DNA from: Tectiglobus sp965247245
Lineage (GTDB): Bacteria > Pseudomonadota > Alphaproteobacteria > Rhizobiales > Hyphomicrobiaceae
Length of the DNA stretch: 64,000 bases
Assembly: GCA_965247245.1 (NCBI GenBank)
Contig: CBDFGV010000001.1
Coordinates: forward strand, 496,001-560,000
Reading direction: 5' to 3'
In this document: positions 8,281 through 16,541 of the stretch, piece by piece
How the letters are laid out: every line of letters starts with the position of its first letter
Position numbering within the stretch: position 1 is the stretch's first letter
The notes under the pieces: model-generated
Seen by the model: only the letters and a program-made list of their open reading frames with translations
Told to the model about the DNA's origin: nothing
The model's database searches: none
Made by a program: the position numbers and the translations under genes

Positions 8281-9405
8281 TTACTCGTCCGGAGTAAAGA
8301 ATGCTTCGGGCTGTGCAGGTGCCGTCTCGGAGAACAGTGGTCGCAAGACTTCCTGGATCTGGCCTTCTGTTAAATCCTTGGTGATAAACACAAATCGGGA
8401 CCGACGATCATCACTCGGCCAGGCGTCCAGTGTCGTCGGTGGATAGAACACATGCTGCACACCGTGGACGACAAAAGGTAAGGGTTCGTCGGCAACATTG
8501 AGAATGCCTTTGACGCGCAACAGATTGCCACCGTGGGTCATGCGCAGAAGCTCCATCGCAAACGACAGCTTCTGGCCATCCAGTGGCGTGTCGAAGGTCA
8601 ACGAGAAGGCACGAATGCCCTGCGTATGTTGATGGTCGTGCGCGTGGTCGTGTCCATGATCATGCCCGTGCCCATGGTTATGGTGGTCGTGGTCAGGGTG
8701 TGTGCAGTCGTGCCCGTGGCAGTCATGCGCCGGATGATAGTGCTCGCTTCCAAGCCACGCTTCAGCATGTTGCTTAGTTGCGACCGGCTCGAAAGCAGCA
8801 ACGCGCGTCAATAACTCGGCGTCGCATTGGCCAGAAACGACCTTCGTAACTGTCGCTGCAGGATTGAGTTCCCTGACCTTTGCCGCAACGGCATGCGTCT
8901 GGTCATCACTTGCCCGGTCGGTCTTGGTCAGGATGATGCGGTCTGCGACGGCGATTTGCTTTGCCGTCTCATAGTATTCGTCGAGCTGCTGTAGGGCCAG
9001 TTCGGCATCGACCGTCGTGACGACACCATCCAGTTGGTAGATCCGGAACAGCTCATCCTCGGTCATCAGCGTCTGTGCAATCGGCGCAGGATCAGCCAGT
9101 CCCGATGTCTCCAGGACGACGCGATCGAGCGACGGGATTTGATCGGTGCGCATCTGCTCGTAGAGACGGTTCAAAGCTTCGACCAGATCGCCACGCACAG
9201 CGCAACAGACGCAGCCCGATGGGAGCAGCACAGTCTCTTCCTTGGCCGCCTCAATCAGAGCATCGTCAAGGCCAACATCACCGAACTCATTAACGATAAC
9301 GGCGGTGCCGGCCATGTCCGGCTTGTCCAGCAGCGACTTCAGTAATGTTGTTTTTCCCGACCCAAGAAAGCCGGTCAACACGGTTAATGGAATAGGCAGC
9401 TTCAC
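8281..9405 (-). CDS. CobW/COG0523 family GTPase, metal chaperone
   Basis: A G3E-family P-loop GTPase of the COG0523 group, whose members deliver or insert metals (zinc, cobalt, nitrile hydratase metal). The 374-residue product shows GFLGSGKTT (residues 12-20), the metal motif CVCC (65-68), the switch region around ETSGLADPAP, TKTD for guanine binding, a very histidine-rich linker (roughly residues 245-285, rich in HDHGH repeats) and a C-terminal CobW_C domain. The frame runs upstream to 9756, overlapping the divergent aldolase, but the GTG at 9405 directly precedes the domain. Zinc or cobalt cannot be decided here; NrdJ in this window needs cobalamin, but there is no cob cluster. Confidence 0.88.
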   Translation of the reverse strand: MKLPIPLTVLTGFLGSGKTTLLKSLLDKPDMAGTAVIVNEFGDVGLDDALIEAAKEETVLLPSGCVCCAVRGDLVEALNRLYEQMRTDQIPSLDRVVLETSGLADPAPIAQTLMTEDELFRIYQLDGVVTTVDAELALQQLDEYYETAKQIAVADRIILTKTDRASDDQTHAVAAKVRELNPAATVTKVVSGQCDAELLTRVAAFEPVATKQHAEAWLGSEHYHPAHDCHGHDCTHPDHDHHNHGHGHDHGHDHAHDHQHTQGIRAFSLTFDTPLDGQKLSFAMELLRMTHGGNLLRVKGILNVADEPLPFVVHGVQHVFYPPTTLDAWPSDDRRSRFVFITKDLTEGQIQEVLRPLFSETAPAQPEAFFTPDE

Positions 9406-9478
9406 GTTGGTGCTCGCTCGTTCCTGAAACTTGTGATACGGGCTCGCACGAGACGACAATTGATGCAAGGGACGAGTT

Positions 9479-10198
9479 ATGGCCGATGCCAGATCAACTG
9501 GATTGGGCGGCGGGCGAAAACCCAAGGCCAAGAAGCCATCTGCCCGCACGCTGGAGACCGCTGCGCGCCGTGAAGTGATCGCGACAGCGCTCGCAATGAG
9601 CGAGAGCGGACTGTCTCCCGGGCGCTCCGGAAACGTATCCATCCGCTGGAAAAGTGGCATGCTGATTACACCGTCCGGTATGGCGTATGACAGTTTGACG
9701 CCGAAGGACATCGTGTTCGTCGACCACGACGGTTCTGTTCCTGCGAAGGCGCGCAAACCATCCAGCGAGTGGCGGTTCCATCTAGCAGCCTACGCCGAGC
9801 GGGCGGACCGCGCGGCAGTCGTTCACACGCATTCGCTCAATGCGACGGTGCTCGCCTGCCAGCACAAATCCATCCCGGCATTTCACTACATGGTGGCAGC
9901 CGCAGGTGGCACGGAGATTCCCTGCGTCCCGTATGCCTTGTTTGGAACCGAGGAACTTGCCGAACATGTCGCCAAAGGCTTACGCCAACACGATGCCTGC
10001 CTGATGGCCAATCACGGTCAGATTGCCATTGGCGACACCTTGGCATCGGCGTTGGAACTTGCCAGCGAAGTCGAGAACCTGGCCACTCAATTTGTCCGGG
10101 TGCTGTCGCTCGGCAAACCAAAGATCCTTGGCGAGGCCGAGATGCAGGACGTCTTAGCACGCTTTAAAAATTATGGGCAAAAAGCACAGGGTGATTGA
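9479..10198 (+). CDS. Class II aldolase/adducin family protein, possible methylthioribulose-1-phosphate aldolase
   Basis: A 239-residue zinc-dependent class II (fuculose-phosphate type) aldolase. The visible catalytic set is SSE near residue 97, HTH at 116-118 and NHGQ (His179). The N-terminus carries a basic extension (GGRKPKAKKP). Relatives include FucA, the dehydratase MtnB, and the Ald2 aldolase of the DHAP shunt, which cleaves methylthioribulose-1-phosphate to DHAP and a methylthio-aldehyde. With mtnP and mtnA close by and no other salvage enzymes seen, an Ald2 role is a reasonable inference but MtnB is not excluded. ATG at 9479 with GGGACGAG upstream. It overlaps the next gene by one base. 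Confidence 0.8.
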   Translation: MADARSTGLGGGRKPKAKKPSARTLETAARREVIATALAMSESGLSPGRSGNVSIRWKSGMLITPSGMAYDSLTPKDIVFVDHDGSVPAKARKPSSEWRFHLAAYAERADRAAVVHTHSLNATVLACQHKSIPAFHYMVAAAGGTEIPCVPYALFGTEELAEHVAKGLRQHDACLMANHGQIAIGDTLASALELASEVENLATQFVRVLSLGKPKILGEAEMQDVLARFKNYGQKAQGD

Positions 10199-10878
10199 TG
10201 GCGACCGAAACGGAAGCCACGGCCTGCAGCAGCGATAAGCCGATCCGGTGCCCGGTTTGTCTGGCTGGAACGACGGCGGTACTCGCTGTAATTGACGAAC
10301 GCACATACCACCGCTGCAAGCGATGCGACGCAACGTTCCTGGATCCGGATCAGCTCCCTTCTCGGGACGAAGAGCGAGCCCACTACGATACGCATGAGAA
10401 TGACCCGGCGGACCCCAGGTATCGCGAGTTTCTGAACCGACTTGCCGCGCCATTGCTGGCGCGCATGGCTGATGGTCTGCAAGGTCTCGACTACGGCTGC
10501 GGTCCTGGCCCGGCACTCGCCCACATGCTGCGTGAAGCCGGGCACACCATGGCCATCTACGATCCAGTCTATGAGCCCGACCGAAACGTTCTGGAAGCAG
10601 AGTACGATTTCATCACATGCACCGAAGTGGTGGAGCATTTCCACAGGCCGCGCGCGGAGTTTGTTCGGTTCAACAAACTGCTGAGGCCAGGAGGCTGGCT
10701 CGGTATTATGACAATGTTCCAAAACGACGATGCACGATTTGCGAACTGGCATTACCGCAAAGACCCGACGCATGTGGTGTTCTACAGAGAAACGACCTTG
10801 CAATGGATGGCCCAGGAATTTGGCTGGAGTTGCGAAATCCCTGCGCGGAACGTCGCGCTGTTTAGAAAGCCAATCTGA
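10198..10878 (+). CDS. Class I SAM-dependent methyltransferase with N-terminal zinc ribbon
   Basis: A 226-residue protein. Two CxxC pairs (CPVC near residue 18 and CKRC near 40) form a probable rubredoxin-like ribbon, followed by a Methyltransf_23-type fold with the SAM loop LDYGCGPGPALA near residues 97-108 and EVVEHFHRP in the post-loop region. The substrate is unknown. The start ATG overlaps the aldolase stop (TGATG), so the two genes are translationally coupled. It is not one of the recognisable MTA pathway enzymes. Confidence 0.82.
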   Translation: MATETEATACSSDKPIRCPVCLAGTTAVLAVIDERTYHRCKRCDATFLDPDQLPSRDEERAHYDTHENDPADPRYREFLNRLAAPLLARMADGLQGLDYGCGPGPALAHMLREAGHTMAIYDPVYEPDRNVLEAEYDFITCTEVVEHFHRPRAEFVRFNKLLRPGGWLGIMTMFQNDDARFANWHYRKDPTHVVFYRETTLQWMAQEFGWSCEIPARNVALFRKPI

Positions 10879-11012
10879 CCCGACAGGCTGCTGATGAGAG
10901 AGCTTTCCGGATGCTATCGTCTATTTTTGCATCCGATCTGGCACCGCATTCGTACCGAGGCCATATTAGTGCAACACAGTGAAGCTGACTGCACATTCCG
11001 GAGGTGTTAACC

Positions 11013-11705
11013 ATGCTGGATCTTTCGACCAACAAGGGTAAAATTATCGACGCCACCATGAAGCTCGCAGCCGAGCGACCATGGTCGGAGGTCACACTCC
11101 GCGAAATTGCGCACGCTGCGGGCCTTTCCATGGCCGACCTACGCAAGGAGGTCTCGTCAAAAGCTCACATATTCGGCCTGTTCACCAGCGCCGTTGACAA
11201 GGAAGTGCTGGCGAAAGCCGGTAAGCTTGATCCGGTGCAGTCGCCACGTGACAACCTGTTCGAGACGATCATGAACCGGTTCGATGCGATGCAACCTTAC
11301 AAGGCCGGTATCAAGTCTATTCTGAAAGTGCCATCGCCGGATCCGCGCCTCGCCCAACGGCTGCTCTCATCGCAAGGCTGGATGTTGGAAGCATCTGGCA
11401 TCTCGTCCTACGGAGCGATGGGCGGTATCAAGACGGTCGGGTTGGCATCGGTATATTTGCAGGTCGCAAGGATCTGGCTCGACGATGATGATCCTGGCCT
11501 TGCAAAGACCATGGCTGCACTGGACCGCCGCCTGCGTCGCGGCGAACGTTCGATCCAGGCCCTCGACGATAGCTGTCGCTCGCTGGGACGACTGACGTCA
11601 CTGTTCAAGTGCCGTAAGCGCCGAAAGAACGAGACTGCTTCGGAAGAGCCGGAATCGGACTTTGTCGATGTCGCCGCTCCTGACAATGGAGCACAACCCG
11701 CCTAA
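11013..11705 (+). CDS. TetR family transcriptional regulator
   Basis: A 230-residue regulator. The N-terminal helix-turn-helix (residues 9-55, with WSEVTLREIAHAAGLSMADL) fits TetR, followed by a helical ligand domain and an unusual charged C-terminal tail (CRKRRKNETASEEPESD). The ATG at 11013 has a perfect GGAGG (11000-11004), which also explains why the apparent earlier GTG lies inside the ribosome binding site. Its target is unknown; it is followed in the same direction by csaA. Confidence 0.82.
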   Translation: MLDLSTNKGKIIDATMKLAAERPWSEVTLREIAHAAGLSMADLRKEVSSKAHIFGLFTSAVDKEVLAKAGKLDPVQSPRDNLFETIMNRFDAMQPYKAGIKSILKVPSPDPRLAQRLLSSQGWMLEASGISSYGAMGGIKTVGLASVYLQVARIWLDDDDPGLAKTMAALDRRLRRGERSIQALDDSCRSLGRLTSLFKCRKRRKNETASEEPESDFVDVAAPDNGAQPA

Positions 11706-11789
11706 AGGCGGGCGACGCGACTGCACGGCTTGCCTTCGGCGAAAAATTTGGCCAGTGTCCCGGCGATTTCATTCCCGGAGCTCACACCC

Positions 11790-12149
11790 ATGTCGGACAC
11801 CCAAGAAAAATCACCTGAGATTACGTACGACGATTTCCTCGCAGTTGATATCCGCGTCGGAACCATCATTCAGGCCGAGCCCTACCCCGCGGCACGCAAG
11901 CCTGCGATCAAACTCTGGATCGATTTCGGAGACGAGATCGGCGTCAAGAAAACGTCTGCGCAGATCACCGTGCATTATACGCCTGAGGGTCTGGTTGGCC
12001 AGCAAGTGGCTGCGGTCGTGAACTTTCCACCGAGGCAGATCGGTAAGTTCATGTCGGAAGTCCTGACGCTAGGCTTCTCAGATGCCGAGGGGGCGATTGT
12101 TCTCATTCAACCCGAACGCAAGGTGCCAAACGGCGGCCGTATGCACTGA
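11790..12149 (+). CDS. csaA: tRNA-binding protein / export-related chaperone CsaA
   Basis: A 119-residue protein that is essentially one EMAP-II-like OB fold. The motifs ITYDDFLAVDIRVGTI, KPAIKLWIDFG, GVKKTSAQIT and VVNFPPRQIG are characteristic of CsaA, which has chaperone-like and tRNA-binding activity as a dimer. The frame starts at 11730 but the ATG at 11790 has GGAG upstream and gives the family length. It lies 84 bases after the TetR gene and converges on the histidine kinase gene, with a hairpin between the stops. Confidence 0.93.
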   Translation: MSDTQEKSPEITYDDFLAVDIRVGTIIQAEPYPAARKPAIKLWIDFGDEIGVKKTSAQITVHYTPEGLVGQQVAAVVNFPPRQIGKFMSEVLTLGFSDAEGAIVLIQPERKVPNGGRMH

Positions 12150-12173
12150 TCTGCGGTTTTGCGTAAGAGCTGC

Positions 12174-12191
12174 CCAGCACGATGGTGCTGG
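12174..12191. terminator. Hairpin between csaA and the convergent kinase gene
   Basis: CCAGCAC and GTGCTGG form a perfect 7-bp stem with a 4-base loop between two convergent stops. No T tract, so it is only a candidate bidirectional terminator. Confidence 0.45.
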
Positions 12192-12196
12192 TGGAC

Positions 12197-13648
12197 TTAG
12201 AGCGGGATCCGGATCACGGCGCGCAAGCCACCCATCGAGCTCTTACCGAGTACAACGTCGCCACCATGGCTGCGGGCGATGTCGCGCGTAATGGCAAGTC
12301 CGAGGCCGCTGTTGCCCTCATCCTGGTTGCGAGCATCATCCAGGCGGTAGAACGGGCGGAAAACATTTTCGCGTTCTGCATCAGGGATGCCGGGACCGTC
12401 ATCCTCGACCTCGATCATGACCCATTTCCGGGCCCGGGCGGCACGAATGACGACGTTGTCTCCGAACCGCGATGCGTTGCTGACGAGGTTCGTCAGGGCG
12501 CGCTTGAAGGCCTGGCGCTTCAATGGAACCATCAGTTCCTTACGCCGCTTGCTTTGAATGAAGTCAATAGGTACGCCATGAACGCGCTGCTGTTCGCAAA
12601 CTTCCTCGATGAGCTGACGGAGCGCGACCGGCGCCACTTCCTCACCACCATCACCTTTGGCAAATGCCAGATACTCTTCGAGCATCTTTTGCATTTCTTC
12701 GACGTCGTTCTCAAGCGCTTGGACGTCAGGTCCATCACCGAGGATCGCAAGTTCCAGCTTAAACCGTGTAAGAACCGTGCGCAGGTCATGACTGACGCCA
12801 GCGAGCATGGCCGTTCGTTGGTCAACGTGTTGCGTGATGCGATCCCGCATCTCGATAAACGCGACGGCTGCCTGCCGGACTTCGCGTGCGCCGCGAGGTT
12901 GGAATCCTTCAGGGAACGGTCGCCCCTTACCGAAAGCATCGGCGGCATCAGCTAGTCGCAGGATCGGCCGGATCTGGTTGCGCAGAAACAAGATAGCGAC
13001 GGTCAGCAGCACAATGGATGTGACCACCATCCAAACCAGAAAGATATGGGAGTTGGAGGCGTAGGTCTGACTGCGCTGGGCAAGGAAACTCAGAATAGCC
13101 GTCTTGAGTTTGATCTTGATCTCGACGTGGTCAGAATCCCCGACCGTATCAATCCAGAACGGCGTATCACGCACGCGCAGGCGGATCTCATTGGAAAGCG
13201 TTTTGTCGAGCAGCGAAAAGAATGGTTTCGGCTGAACCGAAGGCAGGTCGCCGGGAGGCAGAACTTGGACGGACAAGTTCAACGTATCGCGTGACAGCTG
13301 AATGAGCGCGCTATAGTTGTCGTCGCGCTCATACCGCTTGTAGATCTCGACGACCGCAGCGATATCGCGGGCTGTCGCCTCCGAAAGACGTCGGGTCACA
13401 GACTGCCAATGGCGCTCCATGAAGACGAACGCGAGTACGCCCTGTAACAGCACGATCGGCGCGATGATGATGATCAGCGTGCGGGTGTAGAGGCCTTTCG
13501 GCAGTAGTTCCGCAAAGTAGCGTAGCCCCCATCGGAGAAGCTTAGAGTACCGATTTGTCCAGGCATCATTCAGACGATTGCCGAGCTCAACCGCGCCGCG
13601 CCACAGCTTGCGACTATGCCTGAGTGCTGGATTGTCAGTTGCAGCCAT
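12197..13648 (-). CDS. EnvZ-type sensor histidine kinase
   Basis: A 483-residue inner-membrane sensor kinase. A cytoplasmic basic stretch is followed by TM1 (about 56-77, TLIIIIAPIVLLQGVLAF), a periplasmic domain of about 130 residues, TM2 (about 205-225), a HAMP segment (NQIRPILRLADAADAFG), the phosphoacceptor box SHDLRTVLTRFKLEL, and the HATPase domain (NLVSNASRFG, DDGPGIP, GLGLAITRDI). The gene lies 22 bases downstream of the OmpR-type regulator and is clearly its partner. The input signal is unknown; homologues in Hyphomicrobiales are usually annotated only as EnvZ-like. Confidence 0.92.
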   Translation of the reverse strand: MAATDNPALRHSRKLWRGAVELGNRLNDAWTNRYSKLLRWGLRYFAELLPKGLYTRTLIIIIAPIVLLQGVLAFVFMERHWQSVTRRLSEATARDIAAVVEIYKRYERDDNYSALIQLSRDTLNLSVQVLPPGDLPSVQPKPFFSLLDKTLSNEIRLRVRDTPFWIDTVGDSDHVEIKIKLKTAILSFLAQRSQTYASNSHIFLVWMVVTSIVLLTVAILFLRNQIRPILRLADAADAFGKGRPFPEGFQPRGAREVRQAAVAFIEMRDRITQHVDQRTAMLAGVSHDLRTVLTRFKLELAILGDGPDVQALENDVEEMQKMLEEYLAFAKGDGGEEVAPVALRQLIEEVCEQQRVHGVPIDFIQSKRRKELMVPLKRQAFKRALTNLVSNASRFGDNVVIRAARARKWVMIEVEDDGPGIPDAERENVFRPFYRLDDARNQDEGNSGLGLAITRDIARSHGGDVVLGKSSMGGLRAVIRIPL

Positions 13649-13670
13649 CGTCTAAGCCTGTGGCGAATAA

Positions 13671-14393
13671 CTAGTCGGTGTAGAGGATGTATCCCTTGCC
13701 GCGTACTGTTTGCAGATACACAGGGTTCGATGGATCAGCCTCGATTTTGCGCCGCAGACGATTGATCTGCACGTCGATAGCCCGCTCACTGCCCGTGGCA
13801 TCATCATTGAAGAGTTCGTGTCTCGGTATGGGAGAACCGGGTCGCTGCGCAAAAAGCTTGAGCAGATCGCGTTCCCGTTCCGTAAGTTTCAAGGTCTCGT
13901 CTCCGCGACGCAATTCGCCACGATCGCAATGAAAGACCAGGTCTCCCATTTTGATCTCGCCGCAATCACCGCCGGCTGCTACCGGACTACGGCGGAGAAT
14001 GTTGCGCAAACGCAGAAGGAGTTCCCGCGGCTCAAATGGTTTTGGCAGGTAGTCATCAACGCCGGCTTCAAGACCTTGGATGCGGGCGCTGGGATCAGAT
14101 TGGGCCGTTAACATGCAGATCGGTATATCGGAGTCTGCTTTTAAGCTGTTGGCGAGTTGAAGGCCGGTCTCTCCCGGCATCATCACATCAAGTACGATGA
14201 CGTCGAATGACAGCCCCTTCATGGCTGCGCGCGCCGCAGCTGCATCTGATGCTGGCGTGACGCGGAACCCATTATTCATGAGGTAGCGGCTCAGGAGATC
14301 GCGAATCCGTTGATCATCATCAACGACAAGCGCATGCGGGGCATTATCGGGTAAGGCGTTTGCTGCGGCAGCGTCTTGTGAAGCTTCAACCAT
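13671..14393 (-). CDS. OmpR-family response regulator
   Basis: A 240-residue two-component regulator. The receiver domain has the acidic pocket VVDDD near residues 23-27, phospho-acceptor Asp69 in VIVLDVMMPG and the conserved lysine in YLPKPFEP. A winged-helix Trans_reg_C DNA-binding domain follows, ending with GSERAIDVQINRLRRKIE and the wing VRGKGYILY. The start ATG (14393) overlaps the end of the MarR gene by eight bases, so the upstream part of the longer open frame is discarded. Encoded as MarR, response regulator, kinase in one operon. Confidence 0.94.
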   Translation of the reverse strand: MVEASQDAAAANALPDNAPHALVVDDDQRIRDLLSRYLMNNGFRVTPASDAAAARAAMKGLSFDVIVLDVMMPGETGLQLANSLKADSDIPICMLTAQSDPSARIQGLEAGVDDYLPKPFEPRELLLRLRNILRRSPVAAGGDCGEIKMGDLVFHCDRGELRRGDETLKLTERERDLLKLFAQRPGSPIPRHELFNDDATGSERAIDVQINRLRRKIEADPSNPVYLQTVRGKGYILYTD

Positions 14394-14991
14394 TGACCTG
14401 ATCCGTTTCCAGCTCGGCATCCTGTGCCTGGCTTTTGATATCGATCCAGTCAGAGACGTAAGCTCTGTCATGTTTCGAGACGACGGCGAGCAAGAACTTC
14501 GCCACGACATCCTCGGCGTGAGGACCGGCGACCGCCAGTGCACTGCGCAGCCTATCAACCTGCAACTCGGCGAGCTTGCGTGCCAGTGCGCGTCCCTTCT
14601 CAGTCACGAAAAGTAATCGCTGACGCCGATCTGATGCACCTGCGCGTTGCTCGACAAAGCCTTCGTCGACAAGTTGTTTGAGCACGCGAGCCAAACTCTG
14701 CTTTGTAATCTTGAGGATATCCAGCAGATCGGCGACGCAAAGACCGGGATTGCGATTGACGAAATGCAGGACCCGGTGATGGGCGCGGCCAAAGCCGTAC
14801 TCATCGAGCAGCGCGTCGGCCTCTCCAGTGAAGTCGCGGTATGCGAAAAACAGCAGCTCGACAAACGACAGATAATCATCAGTCGGCGCATCTGATGTGA
14901 GATCAACAGCATGCGAAGCAAAACGACCGGCCTCGAAAGACCCGGTCTGCTCCACTGCCTGCTGATCGGAATTCGAATTTATGTCAGCCAT
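14386..14991 (-). CDS. MarR family transcriptional regulator
   Basis: A 201-residue winged-helix regulator. The helix-turn-helix (VADLLDILKITKQSLARVLKQ) and the wing with GASDRRQRLLFVTEKGR fit MarR. The frame extends upstream to 15135, but MADINSN at 14991 fits family length; no strong ribosome binding site is visible. It is the first gene of the three-gene regulatory operon and is transcribed divergently from ilvE across 180 bases, where it may act on both promoters. Confidence 0.88.
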   Translation of the reverse strand: MADINSNSDQQAVEQTGSFEAGRFASHAVDLTSDAPTDDYLSFVELLFFAYRDFTGEADALLDEYGFGRAHHRVLHFVNRNPGLCVADLLDILKITKQSLARVLKQLVDEGFVEQRAGASDRRQRLLFVTEKGRALARKLAELQVDRLRSALAVAGPHAEDVVAKFLLAVVSKHDRAYVSDWIDIKSQAQDAELETDQVNG

Positions 14992-15171
14992 GTTGACATA
15001 TTTGGTCCGTGTTGGTACGCGTGGCAAGTCATTTTGCCTGCCGTTGCCCATGTCGGCAATTGAATATCTCGCTAACTGCTTCTCAATAACAAGCAATTCA
15101 GAGATAGGCCAAGGTAAGGCAATGACCAATTGCAAGATCAGCAGTGATCGACGATCTGGAGGAACCAGTCA

Positions 15172-16071
15172 ATGGCAGATGTGCTCTCCTTCGACGACCG
15201 TGACGGCCTAATCTGGCTGAACGGCGAACTTATTCCTTGGCGCGATGCGAAGCTGCATGTGCTGAGCCACGGCCTGCATTACGCAAGCGCTGTGTTCGAA
15301 GGTGAGCGTGCCTATAGCGGCGTGATTTACAAGCTGCGCGAGCACACAGAGCGCCTCATCGAGGGTGCCAAAGTGCTCGACTTCGACATTCCGTACAGCG
15401 CCGAAGAGATCGATGCGGCCTGCAACGAGGTTGTTGCCGCCAACAAGCTGTCTGATTGCTACGTTCGCCCAGTTGCCTGGCGCGGCAGCGAGATGATGGG
15501 TGTTTCCGCACAGTCAACCAAGATCAATCTCGCAATCGCTGCTTGGGATTGGGGATCATATTTCCCGATGGAAGAGCGCCTCCGCGGCATTCGCGTGTGC
15601 TGGGCCCAGTATAAGCGCCCTGACCCTGAGACGGCACCGGCAAAGACCAAGGCCACGGGCCTTTACATGATCGGTACGCTGGAAAAGCATAAAGCGGAAA
15701 AGAACGGCTACGCCGAAGCTCTCATGCTCGACTGGCGCGGTCGCGTCTCGGAGTGCACAAGCGGCAATATCTTCTTCGTCAAGGGCGATGAATTGCACTC
15801 ACCTATTCCTGATTGCTTCCTCGACGGCATCACGCGCCGTACTGTCATGGCGCTGGCTGAGAAGCGTGGCTACAAGGTCATCGACCGCGTGATCATGCCG
15901 GAAGAGCTTTCCGATTTTAATGAGTGCTTCATGGTCGGTACAGCTGCTGAGGTGACACCGATCAAGGAAGTCGGAGAGTATATGTTCCAGCCGGGACAGG
16001 TCAGCGAAAACCTGCTGCGCGATTACATGGCTGAAGTTCAGCCGAAGAAATCCGACACAGCTGCCGCCTAA
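15172..16071 (+). CDS. ilvE: Branched-chain amino acid aminotransferase
   Basis: PLP enzyme (fold type IV) making or degrading leucine, isoleucine and valine with 2-oxoglutarate/glutamate. The 299-residue product has the GLHYASAVFEGERAY segment near residue 35, the PLP lysine in the AKTKATGLYM region, EALMLDWRGRVSECTSGNIFF, and LDGITRRTVMALA. GGAGGAA precedes the ATG by eight bases. Divergent from the MarR/response regulator/kinase operon, a neighbourhood common in Hyphomicrobiales. Confidence 0.94.
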   Translation: MADVLSFDDRDGLIWLNGELIPWRDAKLHVLSHGLHYASAVFEGERAYSGVIYKLREHTERLIEGAKVLDFDIPYSAEEIDAACNEVVAANKLSDCYVRPVAWRGSEMMGVSAQSTKINLAIAAWDWGSYFPMEERLRGIRVCWAQYKRPDPETAPAKTKATGLYMIGTLEKHKAEKNGYAEALMLDWRGRVSECTSGNIFFVKGDELHSPIPDCFLDGITRRTVMALAEKRGYKVIDRVIMPEELSDFNECFMVGTAAEVTPIKEVGEYMFQPGQVSENLLRDYMAEVQPKKSDTAAA

Positions 16072-16210
16072 CGATTTCGCAGTTTTGCTGCGGAAGGCCG
16101 GCAGCCGAGCGCTGCCCTGCACAAAGTTGCCCTGATGGCACAGGCTAACAGGGCTTATAACCATAGTGGCATATACCCCTTGTCTGCCAGGGTGGGATAG
16201 CGAAGACTAA

Positions 16211-16241
16211 CCCCTCGCAACCTGTTTGTTGGTTCGAGGGG
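16211..16241 (+). promoter_or_regulatory. Hairpin sequestering the ribosome binding site of the Cys-rich protein gene
   Basis: CCCCTCG (16211-16217) pairs perfectly with CGAGGGG (16235-16241). After one bulged C, AACC (16219-16222) pairs with GGTT (16231-16234), leaving an 8-base loop TGTTTGTT. The 3' arm contains the whole Shine-Dalgarno GAGGGG, five bases before the ATG at 16247. No T tract follows, so translational control fits better than termination. Confidence 0.6.
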
Positions 16242-16246
16242 CTGAA

Positions 16247-16507
16247 ATGCGCGTAGTTTCTATAGTTTGGCTGATTGTGTTTGCCGTATTCGGTTCGGTT
16301 CCAGCATCGGCTCAGTCGCTTCCAGGCGGTGCGTCCAATCCTCAAAGAGACTGTCAGACTGTCGTACAATGCCGCTTCCAGCGGGGCGGCGTATTTCGTG
16401 GCTGTATCTCAGCCTTCAGTTGCCGCCGTTGCAAACTGGTGCCAGCACGCTGCACCATCGGTGGTCAGCGCCGTACGTGCAATCGTATGCGGTGCTCCTG
16501 GGGCTAG
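16247..16507 (+). CDS. Small exported cysteine-rich basic protein
   Basis: An 86-residue product with a clear signal peptide (residues 1-23, ending ASA). The mature part of about 62 residues has eight cysteines and many arginines and lysines (CQTVVQC, then GCISAFSCRRC, then two more C pairs), ending CSWG. An even number of cysteines in an exported peptide suggests disulphide pairing in the periplasm or outside. No function is known to me. The ATG is chosen for its signal peptide and GAGGGG site, which is itself buried in a hairpin. Confidence 0.72.
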   Translation: MRVVSIVWLIVFAVFGSVPASAQSLPGGASNPQRDCQTVVQCRFQRGGVFRGCISAFSCRRCKLVPARCTIGGQRRTCNRMRCSWG

Positions 16508-16541
16508 CACCGCCCACGCCACATTAAGATTTGATGATGGT

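Noticed and set aside
12182..12955. 257-codon frame antisense to the histidine kinase
   Set aside because: Shadow frame; the opposite strand has full kinase motifs.
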